A DNA stretch of 41,790 nucleotides from Amycolatopsis circi (GTDB lineage Bacteria > Actinomycetota > Actinomycetes > Mycobacteriales > Pseudonocardiaceae): the NCBI RefSeq assembly GCF_003385235.1, contig NZ_PQIA01000088.1, forward strand, positions 1 through 41,790, given 5' to 3'. The notes under the pieces are model-generated. The model had not been told where the DNA came from. It saw nothing but the letters and a program-made list of their open reading frames with translations, and did no database searches. The translations under genes were made by a program, and so were the position numbers. Shown here one piece after another: positions 26,519 through 35,491 of this stretch; within the stretch, counting starts at the first letter, position 1; the number at the start of each line of letters is the position of its first letter.

Positions 26519-27514
26519 GTGACCTCCCTGCCTGACGTGCCGCTGTCCGTGCTCGACCTCTCCCCTGTTTCCGAAGGGAAGGGGGTCGGCGAGGCGCTGC
26601 GCAACACGCTCGATCTCGCCCGCAACGCCGAGCGGCTGGGCTATCACCGGTACTGGCTCGCCGAGCACCACAACATGCCGGGCATCGCCAGCTCGGCCAC
26701 GGCGGTGCTGATCGGGCACGTCGCGGACGCCACCGAATCCATCCGCGTCGGCTCCGGCGGGATCATGCTGCCGAACCACGCGCCGCTCGTGGTGGCCGAG
26801 CAGTTCGGCACGCTGGAGGCGTTCCACCCGGGCCGGATCGACCTGGGCATCGGCCGCGCGCCGGGCACCGACCAGCGCACCGCGCTCGCGCTGCGCGGGC
26901 CGGGCGGGCTGTCCGCGGAGAACTTCCCCGAGCACCTGATGGAGCTGATCAGCTACTTCGAGCCGGACGCGGCGCGCGGCGTCAACGCGATCACCGCCGA
27001 GGGCAACAAGCCGCCCGTGTGGCTGCTGGGCTCCTCCGGTTTCAGCGCGCAGCTGGCCGGACGGCTGGGGCTGCCGTTCTCCTTCGCGCACCATTTCGCG
27101 GCTGAGAACACGATTCCGGCGGTGCGCCTGTACCGCGAGAACTTCCGTCCGTCCGAGGTGCTTTCCGAGCCGTACGTGATGCTCGGCGTGCAGGTGATCG
27201 CCGCCGAGACCGACGAGCGCGCGGAGTATCTGGCCGGGCCGAGCGGGCTGACCTTCCTGAGCCTGCGCCGCGGCCGCCCGATCGCGCTGCCGACGCCGGA
27301 GGACGCCGCCGAGTACCCGTACACCGAAATGGACCGGGCGTTCCTCGCCGAGCGGTTCGGGTCGAGCATCGTCGGCGGGCCGGAGAGTGTCCGGAAGGGA
27401 CTGGACCAGCTGCTGGCCGACACCGACGCCAACGAGCTGATGATCACCACGATGGTGCACGGCCACGAGGACCGGGTGCGTTCTTACGAGATCCTCGCGG
27501 ACTTGAAGCGCTGA
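26519..27514 (+). CDS. LLM-class flavin-dependent monooxygenase (MsnO8-like)
   Basis: 331 residues, luciferase-like TIM barrel. The N-terminal LSVLDLSPVSEG and the RYWLAEHHNMPGIAS segment (about 40-55), plus GSGGIMLPNHAPL and LGIGRAPGTD, are typical of the MsnO8/alkanal-monooxygenase-like group that uses reduced FMN supplied by a separate reductase. Start GTG 26519 begins four residues before the conserved region and has only a weak ribosome site, so a leaderless transcript is possible. Its stop shares one base with the next ATG (TGATG), coupling it to an alpha/beta hydrolase. Substrate unknown. Confidence 0.92.
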   Translation: MTSLPDVPLSVLDLSPVSEGKGVGEALRNTLDLARNAERLGYHRYWLAEHHNMPGIASSATAVLIGHVADATESIRVGSGGIMLPNHAPLVVAEQFGTLEAFHPGRIDLGIGRAPGTDQRTALALRGPGGLSAENFPEHLMELISYFEPDAARGVNAITAEGNKPPVWLLGSSGFSAQLAGRLGLPFSFAHHFAAENTIPAVRLYRENFRPSEVLSEPYVMLGVQVIAAETDERAEYLAGPSGLTFLSLRRGRPIALPTPEDAAEYPYTEMDRAFLAERFGSSIVGGPESVRKGLDQLLADTDANELMITTMVHGHEDRVRSYEILADLKR

Positions 27515-28326
27515 TGGAGGTCTTCGACTGGCAGGGCAAGCACGGGCAGCAGGTTCGGTGGTCCCGGCAGGGTTCGGGGCCGCCGCTCGTGTTCTGTCAC
27601 GGGACGCCGTGGTCGTCGAAGCTGTGGGAGCCGATCGCTTCGACGTTCGCGCCGGACTTCACCGTCTATCTGTGGGACATGCCGGGCTACGGCAGCTCCA
27701 CGATGGCCGAGGGCCAGGACGTTTCGCTGGCCGCGCAGGGCGAGACGTTCGCCGCGCTGCTGGACCATTGGGGGCTCGAAGAGCCGGACGTCGTGGCGCA
27801 CGACTACGGCGGCGCGGTCAGTCTGCGCGCGTTTCTGTTGCACGGTGCGGCTTATCGGTCGCTGGCGCTGGTGGACGTCGTCGCGCTGGCGCCGTGGGGC
27901 TCGGAATTCTTCCGTCTGGTCGCGGAGAATGCTGCCGTGTTCGCGCAGCTGCCGCCGAATTTGCACGAGGCGCTGGTACGGGAGTACATCGCCGGTGCCG
28001 CACACCGTCCGTTGTCCGCCGAAGCGCACGACATGCTCGTCAGGCCGTGGCTCGGTTCGGAGGGGCAAGCCGCGTTCTACCGGCAGATCGCGCAGGCCGA
28101 TCAGCGGTACACCGACGAAATCGAGCCGCGCTACCGCGACGTCAGCGTGCCCACGCTCGTCGTGTGGGGCACCGAGGACACCTGGATCCCGGTCGACCGC
28201 GCGCACCGGCTCGCCGGGATGATCCCGGGCGCCGGACTGGAATTGGTCCGTTCGGCCGGACACCTCGTCCAGCTCGACGCACCCGAGGCACTCACCGCTT
28301 CGCTGCACCGCTGGCTCGCCCGCTGA
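27514..28326 (+). CDS. Alpha/beta hydrolase with Asp nucleophile (dehalogenase/epoxide hydrolase type)
   Basis: 270 residues. The oxyanion-hole motif HGTPWSS is at 29-35. The nucleophile elbow reads AHDYGGA with Asp97 where serine esterases have Ser. The acid is likely in VWGTEDTWIP, and His250 is in SAGHLVQ. Asp nucleophiles define haloalkane dehalogenases and epoxide hydrolases. Translationally coupled to the flavin monooxygenase, so a monooxygenase product such as an epoxide could be its substrate; this is inference. An inverted repeat after the gene (28332-28364, CCGGAAA and TTTCCGG) may end the transcript. Confidence 0.88.
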   Translation: MEVFDWQGKHGQQVRWSRQGSGPPLVFCHGTPWSSKLWEPIASTFAPDFTVYLWDMPGYGSSTMAEGQDVSLAAQGETFAALLDHWGLEEPDVVAHDYGGAVSLRAFLLHGAAYRSLALVDVVALAPWGSEFFRLVAENAAVFAQLPPNLHEALVREYIAGAAHRPLSAEAHDMLVRPWLGSEGQAAFYRQIAQADQRYTDEIEPRYRDVSVPTLVVWGTEDTWIPVDRAHRLAGMIPGAGLELVRSAGHLVQLDAPEALTASLHRWLAR

Positions 28327-28367
28327 AATATCCGGAAACCGCCGCACCGGTATTTATTTTCCGGCAC

Positions 28368-28394
28368 TGACAACCGCATTCCCGGCAGTTGTCA
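28368..28394. promoter_or_regulatory. Inverted repeat TGACAAC/GTTGTCA upstream of the Mce operon
   Basis: Perfect 7-nt arms with a 13-nt spacer in the 289-nt gap before yrbEA. The right arm is part of TTGTCACAATCGCAC (28389-28403), which recurs as TTGTCACCTTCGCAC at 38990-39004 upstream of the DUF6801-like secreted gene. Candidate operator or promoter element. Confidence 0.5.
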
Positions 28395-28481
28395 CAATCG
28401 CACAAGAATTCGGCGGTTACGACGCCGTGACCCCGCGGGACGGGGCAAGTTCTTGTCTGCGGGCAGGGCCCTCGTTAGCGT

Positions 28482-28494
28482 ACTGACCAGTAAC
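28482..28494. promoter_or_regulatory. ACTGACCAGTAAC motif upstream of the Mce operon
   Basis: TACTG and CAGTA form a short dyad around AC (28481-28492). The same 13-mer in the form ACTSACSRGTAAC recurs at 39099-39111 and 41588-41600, each time upstream of an exported-protein gene. It lies 122 nt before the yrbEA start. Probably a shared regulator site; which regulator is unknown. Confidence 0.45.
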
Positions 28495-28615
28495 GAAACC
28501 GCACGGTAACCCCGCCGACGCTTTTCTTCCGGCCTGATCCGCCATTCGGACCAGCACCGGAACGGGCGTTCGGCGGGCATTCCGCCGTGCCCGGAAATTG
28601 CTGGGAGGTCGGGCG

Positions 28616-29389
28616 ATGGCGTTTCCCGGCGCCGCGGCACTGCACCAGACCGGCCGGCTTTACGCACTGGGGCTCGACGTCGTCCGGCTGACGTTCCGCC
28701 GTCCCTTCCAGTTCCGTGAACTCGTGCAGCAGTTCTGGTTCATCGCGAGCGTGTCGATCCTGCCGACCGCGCTGGTGTCGATCCCGTTCGGCGCGGTGAT
28801 CGCGCTGCACATCGGGTCGCTGACCACGCAGATCGGCGCGCAGTCGTTCACCGGCGCGGCGAGCGTGCTGGCGATCATCCAGCAGGCCAGCCCGATCGTG
28901 ACCGCGCTGCTGATCGCGGGCGCGGGCGGCAGCGCGATGTGCGCCGACCTCGGTTCGCGCACCATCCGCGAGGAAATCGACGCGATGGAGGTGCTGGGGG
29001 TTTCGCCGATCCAGCGGCTGATCGTGCCGCGGGTGCTGGCCGCGATGGGCGTGGCGGTGTTCCTCAACGGCATGGTCAGCGTGGTCGGCGTCCTCGGCGG
29101 CTACTTCTTCAACGTGATCATGCAGGGCGGCACCCCGGGCGCGTACCTGGCGAGTTTCTCCGCTCTCGCGCAGTTGCCGGACCTGTGGATCAGCGAGATC
29201 AAAGCGCTGCTGTTCGGCTTCGTCGCCGCGGTCGTCGCGTCCTACCGAGGGCTGAACCCGCGCGGCGGGCCGAAGGGCGTCGGCGACGCGGTGAACCAGT
29301 CCGTCGTCATCACGTTCCTGCTGCTGTTCGTGCTGAACCTGATCCTCACCACGGTGTACCTCCAGCTCGTGCCGCCGAAGGGAAGCTGA
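28616..29389 (+). CDS. yrbEA: Mce-system permease YrbEA (MlaE family)
   Basis: 257-residue integral membrane subunit of the Mce lipid importer. About five transmembrane helices; the MlaE signature appears as TALLIAGAGGSAMCADLGSRTIREEIDAMEVLG split across 100-135, containing the EEIDAMEVLG coupling helix that contacts the ATPase. ATG 28616 has GGGAGG 7 nt upstream and is preferred over an earlier in-frame start at 28598. It opens an 11-gene rightward operon. The ATPase (Mkl/MceG) is not in the window and is usually encoded elsewhere. Confidence 0.95.
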   Translation: MAFPGAAALHQTGRLYALGLDVVRLTFRRPFQFRELVQQFWFIASVSILPTALVSIPFGAVIALHIGSLTTQIGAQSFTGAASVLAIIQQASPIVTALLIAGAGGSAMCADLGSRTIREEIDAMEVLGVSPIQRLIVPRVLAAMGVAVFLNGMVSVVGVLGGYFFNVIMQGGTPGAYLASFSALAQLPDLWISEIKALLFGFVAAVVASYRGLNPRGGPKGVGDAVNQSVVITFLLLFVLNLILTTVYLQLVPPKGS

Positions 29390-30231
29390 TGGCCACCCCG
29401 ACTCCGACACGCGTGCTTGAGGCCATCGACCGCAGGCTGGGCTTCCTCGACACTCTCGGCGACCAGATCCTGTTCTTCCTGCGTGCGCTCGGCTGGGTGC
29501 CGCGTGCGGTGCGCCGGTACCTGCGCGAGATCGTCCGGCTGCTGGCCGAGGTGAGCTTCGGCAGCGGCGCGCTGGCGGTGATCGGCGGAACGATCGGCGT
29601 GATGGTCGGGATGACCGTAGCGACCGGGACTGTCGTTGGGCTGCAAGGGTATTCGGCGCTGAACCAGGTGGGTACGTCGGCGTTCGCCGGGTTCATTTCG
29701 GCGTACTTCAACACTCGCGAGATCGCGCCGCTGGTGGCTGCGCTGGCATTGTCGGCGACGGTCGGCTGCGGGTTCACCGCGCAACTGGGCGCGATGCGGA
29801 TCTCGGAGGAGATCGACGCGCTCGAGGTGATGGGCATCCCGAGCGTGCCGTATCTGGTGACCACGCGGGTGATCGCCGGGTTCATCGCGGTGATTCCGCT
29901 GTACGCCGTGGGGCTGCTGTCGTCATACCTCGCGTCGCGGCAGGTCACGGTGTGGGGCTTCGGGCAATCGGCGGGCACGTACGACCATTACTTCCTGCTG
30001 TTCCTGCCGCCTGGCGACGTGCTGTGGTCGTTCGGGAAAGTGCTGGTCTTCAGCGTTGTCGTGGTGCTCGCGCATTGCTACTACGGCTTCCGCGCGAGCG
30101 GCGGCCCGGCCGGTGTCGGCGTGGCGGTGGGGCGGGCGGTACGGACGGCGATCGTCGCGATCAGCGTCCTGGACTTCTTCCTCAGCCTCGCCATCTGGGG
30201 TGCCACGACGACCGTGCAGGTGGCCGGATGA
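29389..30231 (+). CDS. yrbEB: Mce-system permease YrbEB (MlaE family)
   Basis: 280 residues, second permease of the heterodimer. It has a soluble, amphipathic N-terminus (about 1-50), about five membrane helices, and the coupling helix in LGAMRISEEIDALEVMG (about 136-152). It starts at ATG 29389, which shares one base with the yrbEA stop (TGATG). Its stop overlaps the mceA ATG by 4 nt. Expected to form the inner-membrane channel with YrbEA. Confidence 0.95.
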   Translation: MATPTPTRVLEAIDRRLGFLDTLGDQILFFLRALGWVPRAVRRYLREIVRLLAEVSFGSGALAVIGGTIGVMVGMTVATGTVVGLQGYSALNQVGTSAFAGFISAYFNTREIAPLVAALALSATVGCGFTAQLGAMRISEEIDALEVMGIPSVPYLVTTRVIAGFIAVIPLYAVGLLSSYLASRQVTVWGFGQSAGTYDHYFLLFLPPGDVLWSFGKVLVFSVVVVLAHCYYGFRASGGPAGVGVAVGRAVRTAIVAISVLDFFLSLAIWGATTTVQVAG

Positions 30232-31469
30232 ACCGGCGTTGGCACAAGACCCGAGTCCGCACCGCCGGGGTGCTGTTCCTGGCGGCGCTGTCGGCGTTTG
30301 TGCTGATCACGGTGAAGATCTACAACAAGGACTTCACCACGACGGTCCCGGTGACGCTGCAGGCCGACCGCGTCGGCAACCAGCTGCGCACGGGCGGGCA
30401 GGTGAAGGCGCGCGGGGTCGTGGTCGGCGAGATCCGGGGCGTGCGCGCGATCCGCGGCGGTGCGGAAATCTCGCTGGCGCTGGATCCGGACCAGGTGAAG
30501 TGGCTGCCGGTCAACGTCTCCGCGTTGCTCGTGCCCAAGACCCTCTTCGGCGAACGGTACGTCCAACTGTCCATTCCGGACACTGACCGGAAGCGGCCGC
30601 TGCAGTCCGGAGACGTGATCTCGCAGGACCGGTCGGCGAACGCGATCGAACTGGAGCGGGTCTTCGACAACCTGCTGCCGGTGTTGAAGGCCGTACAGCC
30701 GCAGAAACTGGCGACCACGCTGACCGCGGTTTCCACTGCACTGCAAGGCCGGGGCGCACAACTGGGCCAGACGTTGGCGACCGCGTCGGACTACCTGCGG
30801 CGGTTCAACCCGAACCTGCCGCAGCTGGACCGAAACGTGCGCGACCTCGCCACCGTCACCCAGATGTACGGCGACATCGCGCCCGATCTGCTCGACGCGC
30901 TCACCGATTCGTCGGTCACCCTCGGCACGATCAACGCGAAGCGCACGGACCTCGGCTCGCTGTATCAGCAGGTCACGACGTCGTCGCAGGACCTCACGAC
31001 GTTCTTGCGGCAGAACCGAAACAACATCATCGCGTTGTCCGCGGACAGCCGCCGCCCGCTCGAAATCGGCGCTAAGTACTCCCCCAGCTTCCCTTGCACT
31101 CTACAGGCCCTCACCGACTTAAAACCGTCGATGGACAAGGTCCTCGGCGCTGGAACGAACGAACCTGGGCTGCACGTCGAGGTCACCGTGTCGCAGTCGC
31201 GCGGGAAATACGTGCCCGGCAAGGACGCTCCCGCCTACACCGAGAAGACCGGCCCGCGCTGCTACCCGAGCGGGGTGGTGCCGACCGCCGGAACTCCGGC
31301 GACGGAGCCGTCGACCGGCGATCTCGGCATCGCGAATTCCCCGCAGGAGCAACAGTTCCTGGCTCCGTTGGTCGCGCCGTCGCTGGGCATGTCGACCGCC
31401 GAGGTGCCGACGTGGAGCAGCGTGCTCGTCGGCCCGCTCTACCGCGGAACGGAGGTGACGGCGAAGTGA
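30228..31469 (+). CDS. mceA: Mce-family protein MceA
   Basis: 413 residues. One N-terminal membrane helix (about 12-30) anchors a periplasmic MCE/MlaD domain (about 37-115, with VKARGVVVGEIRGVRA) followed by a long helical region that builds the lipid tunnel and a C-terminal part with two cysteines (PCTLQAL and PRCYPSG). The ATG overlaps the YrbEB stop by 4 nt. Mce proteins A-F assemble as a hexamer to carry lipids or sterols to the permease. The C-terminus is Ala/Pro/Thr-rich. Substrate class is not readable. Confidence 0.94.
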   Translation: MNRRWHKTRVRTAGVLFLAALSAFVLITVKIYNKDFTTTVPVTLQADRVGNQLRTGGQVKARGVVVGEIRGVRAIRGGAEISLALDPDQVKWLPVNVSALLVPKTLFGERYVQLSIPDTDRKRPLQSGDVISQDRSANAIELERVFDNLLPVLKAVQPQKLATTLTAVSTALQGRGAQLGQTLATASDYLRRFNPNLPQLDRNVRDLATVTQMYGDIAPDLLDALTDSSVTLGTINAKRTDLGSLYQQVTTSSQDLTTFLRQNRNNIIALSADSRRPLEIGAKYSPSFPCTLQALTDLKPSMDKVLGAGTNEPGLHVEVTVSQSRGKYVPGKDAPAYTEKTGPRCYPSGVVPTAGTPATEPSTGDLGIANSPQEQQFLAPLVAPSLGMSTAEVPTWSSVLVGPLYRGTEVTAK

Positions 31470-32467
31470 GAAACCTTGCCGCTCCCCTGGTCAAAAGCCT
31501 GATCTTCATCCTGGTCACCGTCCTCGCGACGGTCATTCTCGCGTTGTCGATCACCGGTGGCTCGGTCGGCGGGAGCCAGCGGTACGGAGCCACTTTCCTC
31601 GACGCCACCGCATTGAATGTCGGCGATGACGTGCGGATTTCCGGGGTGAAGGTCGGGCAGATCGAAGACCTCGGCGTGGTCGGCCACAACCGCGCGCACG
31701 TCAGTTTCTCGCTGGAGAACGGCCGCACGGTGCCCGCCAACGTGACGGCGGTGATCAAGTACCGCAACATGGTCGGCCAGCGCTATCTCTCGCTGGAACG
31801 TCCTCGCGCCGCCGCCGGGGTGTTGCCTCCAGACGGCGAAATCCCCCTCGACCGCACGACTCCCGCGCTCGACCTGACCGACCTGTTCAACGGCTTCAAA
31901 CCGCTCTTCCAGGCACTCTCGCCCAAGGACGTCAACGACCTGTCCGGCGAGATTGTCCAAGTGCTGCAAGGAGAAGGCGGCACGGTGACCGAACTGCTGC
32001 AGCATACCGGTTCGCTCACCAGCACGCTCGCCGGCCGGGACCACGTGATCGGCGAGGTGATCGGCAACCTGAACTCAGTGCTGAAAACGGTGAACGGCAA
32101 GGGAGATTCGCTCGCGACGCTGGTGTCGACCCTGCGGCAGCTCGTGTCCGGGCTCGCCGAGGACCGCACCGCGATCGGCGACGCGGTGTCCGGCTTGGCC
32201 GACCTGACCCAGTCCACCAGCGGGTTGCTCACCGAAATCCGGCCCGGGCTCAAGGACAGCATCTCCGGTCTCGACGCGCTGACCCGGAACCTGGACAAGG
32301 GGGAAGCCGACGTGGACAAGGCCCTGTCCACGCTGCCGCGGAAGTTGAACGGCATCGGCACGCTCGGGTCGTACGGCTCGTGGATGAACTTCTACCTGTG
32401 CAGCGCCACCTTGGAAACGACGCCGCCGCGAGGCGTGCCGGCGACCGCGGCGAGGTGTGGCGCGTGA
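31466..32467 (+). CDS. mceB: Mce-family protein MceB
   Basis: 333 residues. Membrane helix about 8-28, MCE domain about 38-115 (DDVRISGVKVGQIEDLG), helical tunnel region to about 290, and a conserved C-terminal segment GSYGSWMNFYLCSATL. GTG 31466 overlaps the MceA stop as GTGA, so the frame choice is firm. Part of the same periplasmic hexamer. Confidence 0.94.
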   Translation: MRNLAAPLVKSLIFILVTVLATVILALSITGGSVGGSQRYGATFLDATALNVGDDVRISGVKVGQIEDLGVVGHNRAHVSFSLENGRTVPANVTAVIKYRNMVGQRYLSLERPRAAAGVLPPDGEIPLDRTTPALDLTDLFNGFKPLFQALSPKDVNDLSGEIVQVLQGEGGTVTELLQHTGSLTSTLAGRDHVIGEVIGNLNSVLKTVNGKGDSLATLVSTLRQLVSGLAEDRTAIGDAVSGLADLTQSTSGLLTEIRPGLKDSISGLDALTRNLDKGEADVDKALSTLPRKLNGIGTLGSYGSWMNFYLCSATLETTPPRGVPATAARCGA

Positions 32468-33447
32468 AGTCGTTCCGGGAGCGCAATCCGCTCGTGCTGG
32501 GGATCGTCGGCAGCGTCGCGCTGGCCGCGGTGCTCACCGGCACGCTGAACTACAACAACCTGCCTTTTCTCGGCGGCACCACCTACCAGGCCGAATTCAG
32601 CGAGGCCGCCGGGCTGCAAACGGACGACGAGGTGCGGATCGCCGGGATCAAGGTCGGCGAAGTGTCCCAAGTGGACCTGGACGACGACCACGTGCTGGTC
32701 AGCTTCCGGGTGAAGAACGCCTGGATCGGGAACCGGACGTCGGCGCAGATCAAGATCAAGACGTTGCTGGGCCGGAAGTTCCTCGCCCTCGACCCGTCCG
32801 GCGCCGCGGAGCAGGACCCGGACCAGCCGATCCCGCGCGACCGCACGGTGACCCCGTACGACGTCACCGACGCATTCAACGGACTCGCCGACACCGCGGG
32901 CGCGATCGACACGAAACAGCTCGCGACCAGCTTCTCCACGATCAGCGACACCTTCCGCAACTCGCCGCAGCACGTCCGCACCGCGCTCGACGGGCTCAGC
33001 GCGCTGTCGAAAACGGTCTCGTCGCGCGACAACGAGATCGCCGAACTGCTGGCCAACGCGCGCAAACTGACCACCACCATCGCCGACTCGAACGACGACT
33101 TCGAAAAGCTCGTCAAGGACGGCGACCTGCTGCTCACCGAACTGGACCACCGCCGCGAAGCGATCCACCAGTTGCTCGTCGGCACCCAGCAGCTCGCTGC
33201 GCAACTGTCCGGCTTGGTTTCGGACAACACCGCGCAGCTCGCTCCGGCGTTGAAGCAGCTCGACCAGGTGACCGATCTGCTGCAACGGCAGGACGCGAAC
33301 CTCACGCAAAGCCTCAAGCTCGCCGGGCCGTACTTCCGCGTGCTGAACAACACCGCGGGCAACGGCCGCTGGATCGACAGCTATCTGTGCGGGCTCATTC
33401 CGGAGAACCGCGATCCGTGCACCCCGCCGAAGGGAGGCGCGAAATGA
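32464..33447 (+). CDS. mceC: Mce-family protein MceC
   Basis: 327 residues. Membrane helix about 9-27, MCE domain with DDEVRIAGIKVGEVSQV, then coiled/helical repeats (DLLLTELDHRREAIHQLL) and the conserved GRWIDSYLCGLIP near the C-terminus. GTG 32464 overlaps the MceB stop by 4 nt. The C-terminal proline-rich extension seen in some MceC proteins is missing here. Confidence 0.94.
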   Translation: MKSFRERNPLVLGIVGSVALAAVLTGTLNYNNLPFLGGTTYQAEFSEAAGLQTDDEVRIAGIKVGEVSQVDLDDDHVLVSFRVKNAWIGNRTSAQIKIKTLLGRKFLALDPSGAAEQDPDQPIPRDRTVTPYDVTDAFNGLADTAGAIDTKQLATSFSTISDTFRNSPQHVRTALDGLSALSKTVSSRDNEIAELLANARKLTTTIADSNDDFEKLVKDGDLLLTELDHRREAIHQLLVGTQQLAAQLSGLVSDNTAQLAPALKQLDQVTDLLQRQDANLTQSLKLAGPYFRVLNNTAGNGRWIDSYLCGLIPENRDPCTPPKGGAK

Positions 33448-34442
33448 CCGCGCGCACTTACCGTTTCGTCGTCTTCCTGCTGGTCATGGCCTTGGTGGTG
33501 TGCGGCGTGATGTGGTGGGTGTTCTCCGGCTCCGGCCGATACCGCGTCACGGCGTACTTTTCGCGGGCCGTCGGTGTCTACAGTGGATCCGACGTCCGGG
33601 TGCTCGGGGTGAAGGTCGGCGAGGTCACCGCGGTCCTTCCCCAGGGCGGCCAGGTTCGTGTCGACTTATCGGTAGATCCGCACATCCCGGTCGCCGCCAA
33701 CACGACCGCGCTGGTCATCGCGCCGAGTGTGGTCGCCGACCGCTACGTCCAGCTGGGCAAACTCGCCCGGGGCGGCCCGCGCTTGGCCGACGGCGCGGTG
33801 ATCGGCACCGACCGCACGGGCACGCCGGTGGAGCTGGACCAGCTGTACTCGAGCCTGGACACGCTGAGCAAAGCACTCGGCCCGAACGGCGCGAACTCCA
33901 ACGGCGCGCTGTCGGAACTTCTGCGCACCGGCGCGGCGAACCTGGACGGCAACGGCAAGGCGTTCAACACGTCCGTGCGCGATTTCGCCCGCCTCGCCCG
34001 CACGCTGGCGGGCAACTCCTCGGATCTGTTCGGCACGGTCGACGAGCTGCAGAAGTTCACCACCATGCTCGCGACGAACGACCGCCAGGTCGCGGATGTG
34101 AACCAGCAGCTGGCCAAGGTGTCCGGCACCCTCGCGGCGAACCGCACCGAGCTGTCCGACGCGCTGCGCTCGCTCGCCAGCGCACTCGCCTCCGTCCAGG
34201 GCTTCATCCGGGACAACCGAGCCGCGATCAAGTCCAATGTGGACAAACTGGCCAAGACAACGCAGATCCTGGTCGACCAACGCGCTTCGCTGGCCGAAGC
34301 GCTGGACGTCGCCCCGCTGGCCGCGCAGAACGTGCTGAACGCGGTCGATCCGGCCACCGGACGTCTCCAGGGCCGCTCTGACCTGCTGGAATACCTGCCG
34401 CTGCCGGCAACGGACGTGGCCGTGACGGGAGGCGGCCGATGA
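33444..34442 (+). CDS. mceD: Mce-family protein MceD
   Basis: 332 residues. Membrane helix about 7-28 (FVVFLLVMALVVCGVMWWV), MCE domain with SDVRVLGVKVGEVTAVLP, and a helical region with heptad-like stretches (RSLASALASVQGFI, SNVDKLAKTTQIL). ATG 33444 overlaps the MceC stop as ATGA. No C-terminal extension is present. Confidence 0.94.
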   Translation: MTARTYRFVVFLLVMALVVCGVMWWVFSGSGRYRVTAYFSRAVGVYSGSDVRVLGVKVGEVTAVLPQGGQVRVDLSVDPHIPVAANTTALVIAPSVVADRYVQLGKLARGGPRLADGAVIGTDRTGTPVELDQLYSSLDTLSKALGPNGANSNGALSELLRTGAANLDGNGKAFNTSVRDFARLARTLAGNSSDLFGTVDELQKFTTMLATNDRQVADVNQQLAKVSGTLAANRTELSDALRSLASALASVQGFIRDNRAAIKSNVDKLAKTTQILVDQRASLAEALDVAPLAAQNVLNAVDPATGRLQGRSDLLEYLPLPATDVAVTGGGR

Positions 34443-35491
34443 AGGCGCGACGGCTTGTCCTGGTGCTGGCGGTGAGCACGCTCGCCGGATGCTCCGCACC
34501 AGGCGGTTTCCACGGCGTCTACGACCTCCCGCTGCCCGGCGGTGCGGACCTCGGCGCGCATCCCTACGAGGTCACCGTCCAGTTCGCCGACGTGCTCGAT
34601 CTGGTCCCGCAGGCCGCGGTGAAGGTGGACGACGTCCCCGTCGGCCGGGTCCAATCGATCCGGCTGGGAGCGGACGGCTGGACCGCCGAAACCGTCCTGG
34701 CCGTCAACGGCGACGTCCACCTCCCCGCGAACGCGATCGCCCGCCTGCGGCAATCGTCGCTCCTGGGCGAGAAATTCGTCGAACTGGCCGCGCCGGTCGA
34801 GGCGCCCTCCGGCCAGTTGGGCGACAAAGCCGTCATCCCGGTGTCGCGAACCAACCGCAACCCGGAGTTCGAGGAGATCTTCGGTGCGTTGTCGCTGCTG
34901 CTCAACGGCGGCGGAATCGGGCAGTTGCAGACGATCAACCGCGAACTGACGAAGGCCATGGACGGCAACGAGGAGGAGATCCGCAGCTTTCTCTCCGGAG
35001 TCAACCAGCTGATGACGAACCTGGACGCCCATCGCCGCGACATCACCGCCGCGCTGGACGGCCTCAACCACCTCTCCGCGACGCTGGCCAACCGGAACTC
35101 GCAGATCGCCGACGCCCTCACCGACCTGACGCCCGGGTTGAAGACCCTCACCGACCAGCGGCCGCAACTGGTGACGATGCTGCAGTCGCTGGATCAACTG
35201 TCCACAGTGGCCACCGTCGTCACGAACAAGAGCCGCGACAACCTGGCCGCCGATCTGCGCGCACTCGCCCCCATCCTGCGCCGCTTGGCCGATGCCGGGC
35301 AGAACCTGCCGAAAGCGTTGGAAATCCTTCCCTCGTTCCCCTTCACCGACCCCGTACTGGACGCGATCAAGGGCGACTACGTGAACGTCTACGCCTCGAT
35401 GGTTCCCGGCTCCGGTGTTCCGCTGCCTCCGCCCGGCCAAGGCGTCCCGCCCGGTCTCCCGACGCTGCCGCTCTCGTCCGGGGGCCGCTGA
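34439..35491 (+). CDS. mceE: Mce-family lipoprotein MceE
   Basis: 350 residues. A lipoprotein signal peptide ends in the lipobox LAGC with acylated Cys18, the hallmark of the fifth Mce protein (LprK type). The MCE domain spans about 42-120 (VKVDDVPVGRVQSIRLG), followed by a helical domain and a Pro/Gly-rich tail. ATG 34439 overlaps the MceD stop by 4 nt. As a lipoprotein it depends on Lgt, Lsp and possibly Lnt; an Lnt-like gene is in this window but not linked. Confidence 0.94.
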   Translation: MKARRLVLVLAVSTLAGCSAPGGFHGVYDLPLPGGADLGAHPYEVTVQFADVLDLVPQAAVKVDDVPVGRVQSIRLGADGWTAETVLAVNGDVHLPANAIARLRQSSLLGEKFVELAAPVEAPSGQLGDKAVIPVSRTNRNPEFEEIFGALSLLLNGGGIGQLQTINRELTKAMDGNEEEIRSFLSGVNQLMTNLDAHRRDITAALDGLNHLSATLANRNSQIADALTDLTPGLKTLTDQRPQLVTMLQSLDQLSTVATVVTNKSRDNLAADLRALAPILRRLADAGQNLPKALEILPSFPFTDPVLDAIKGDYVNVYASMVPGSGVPLPPPGQGVPPGLPTLPLSSGGR

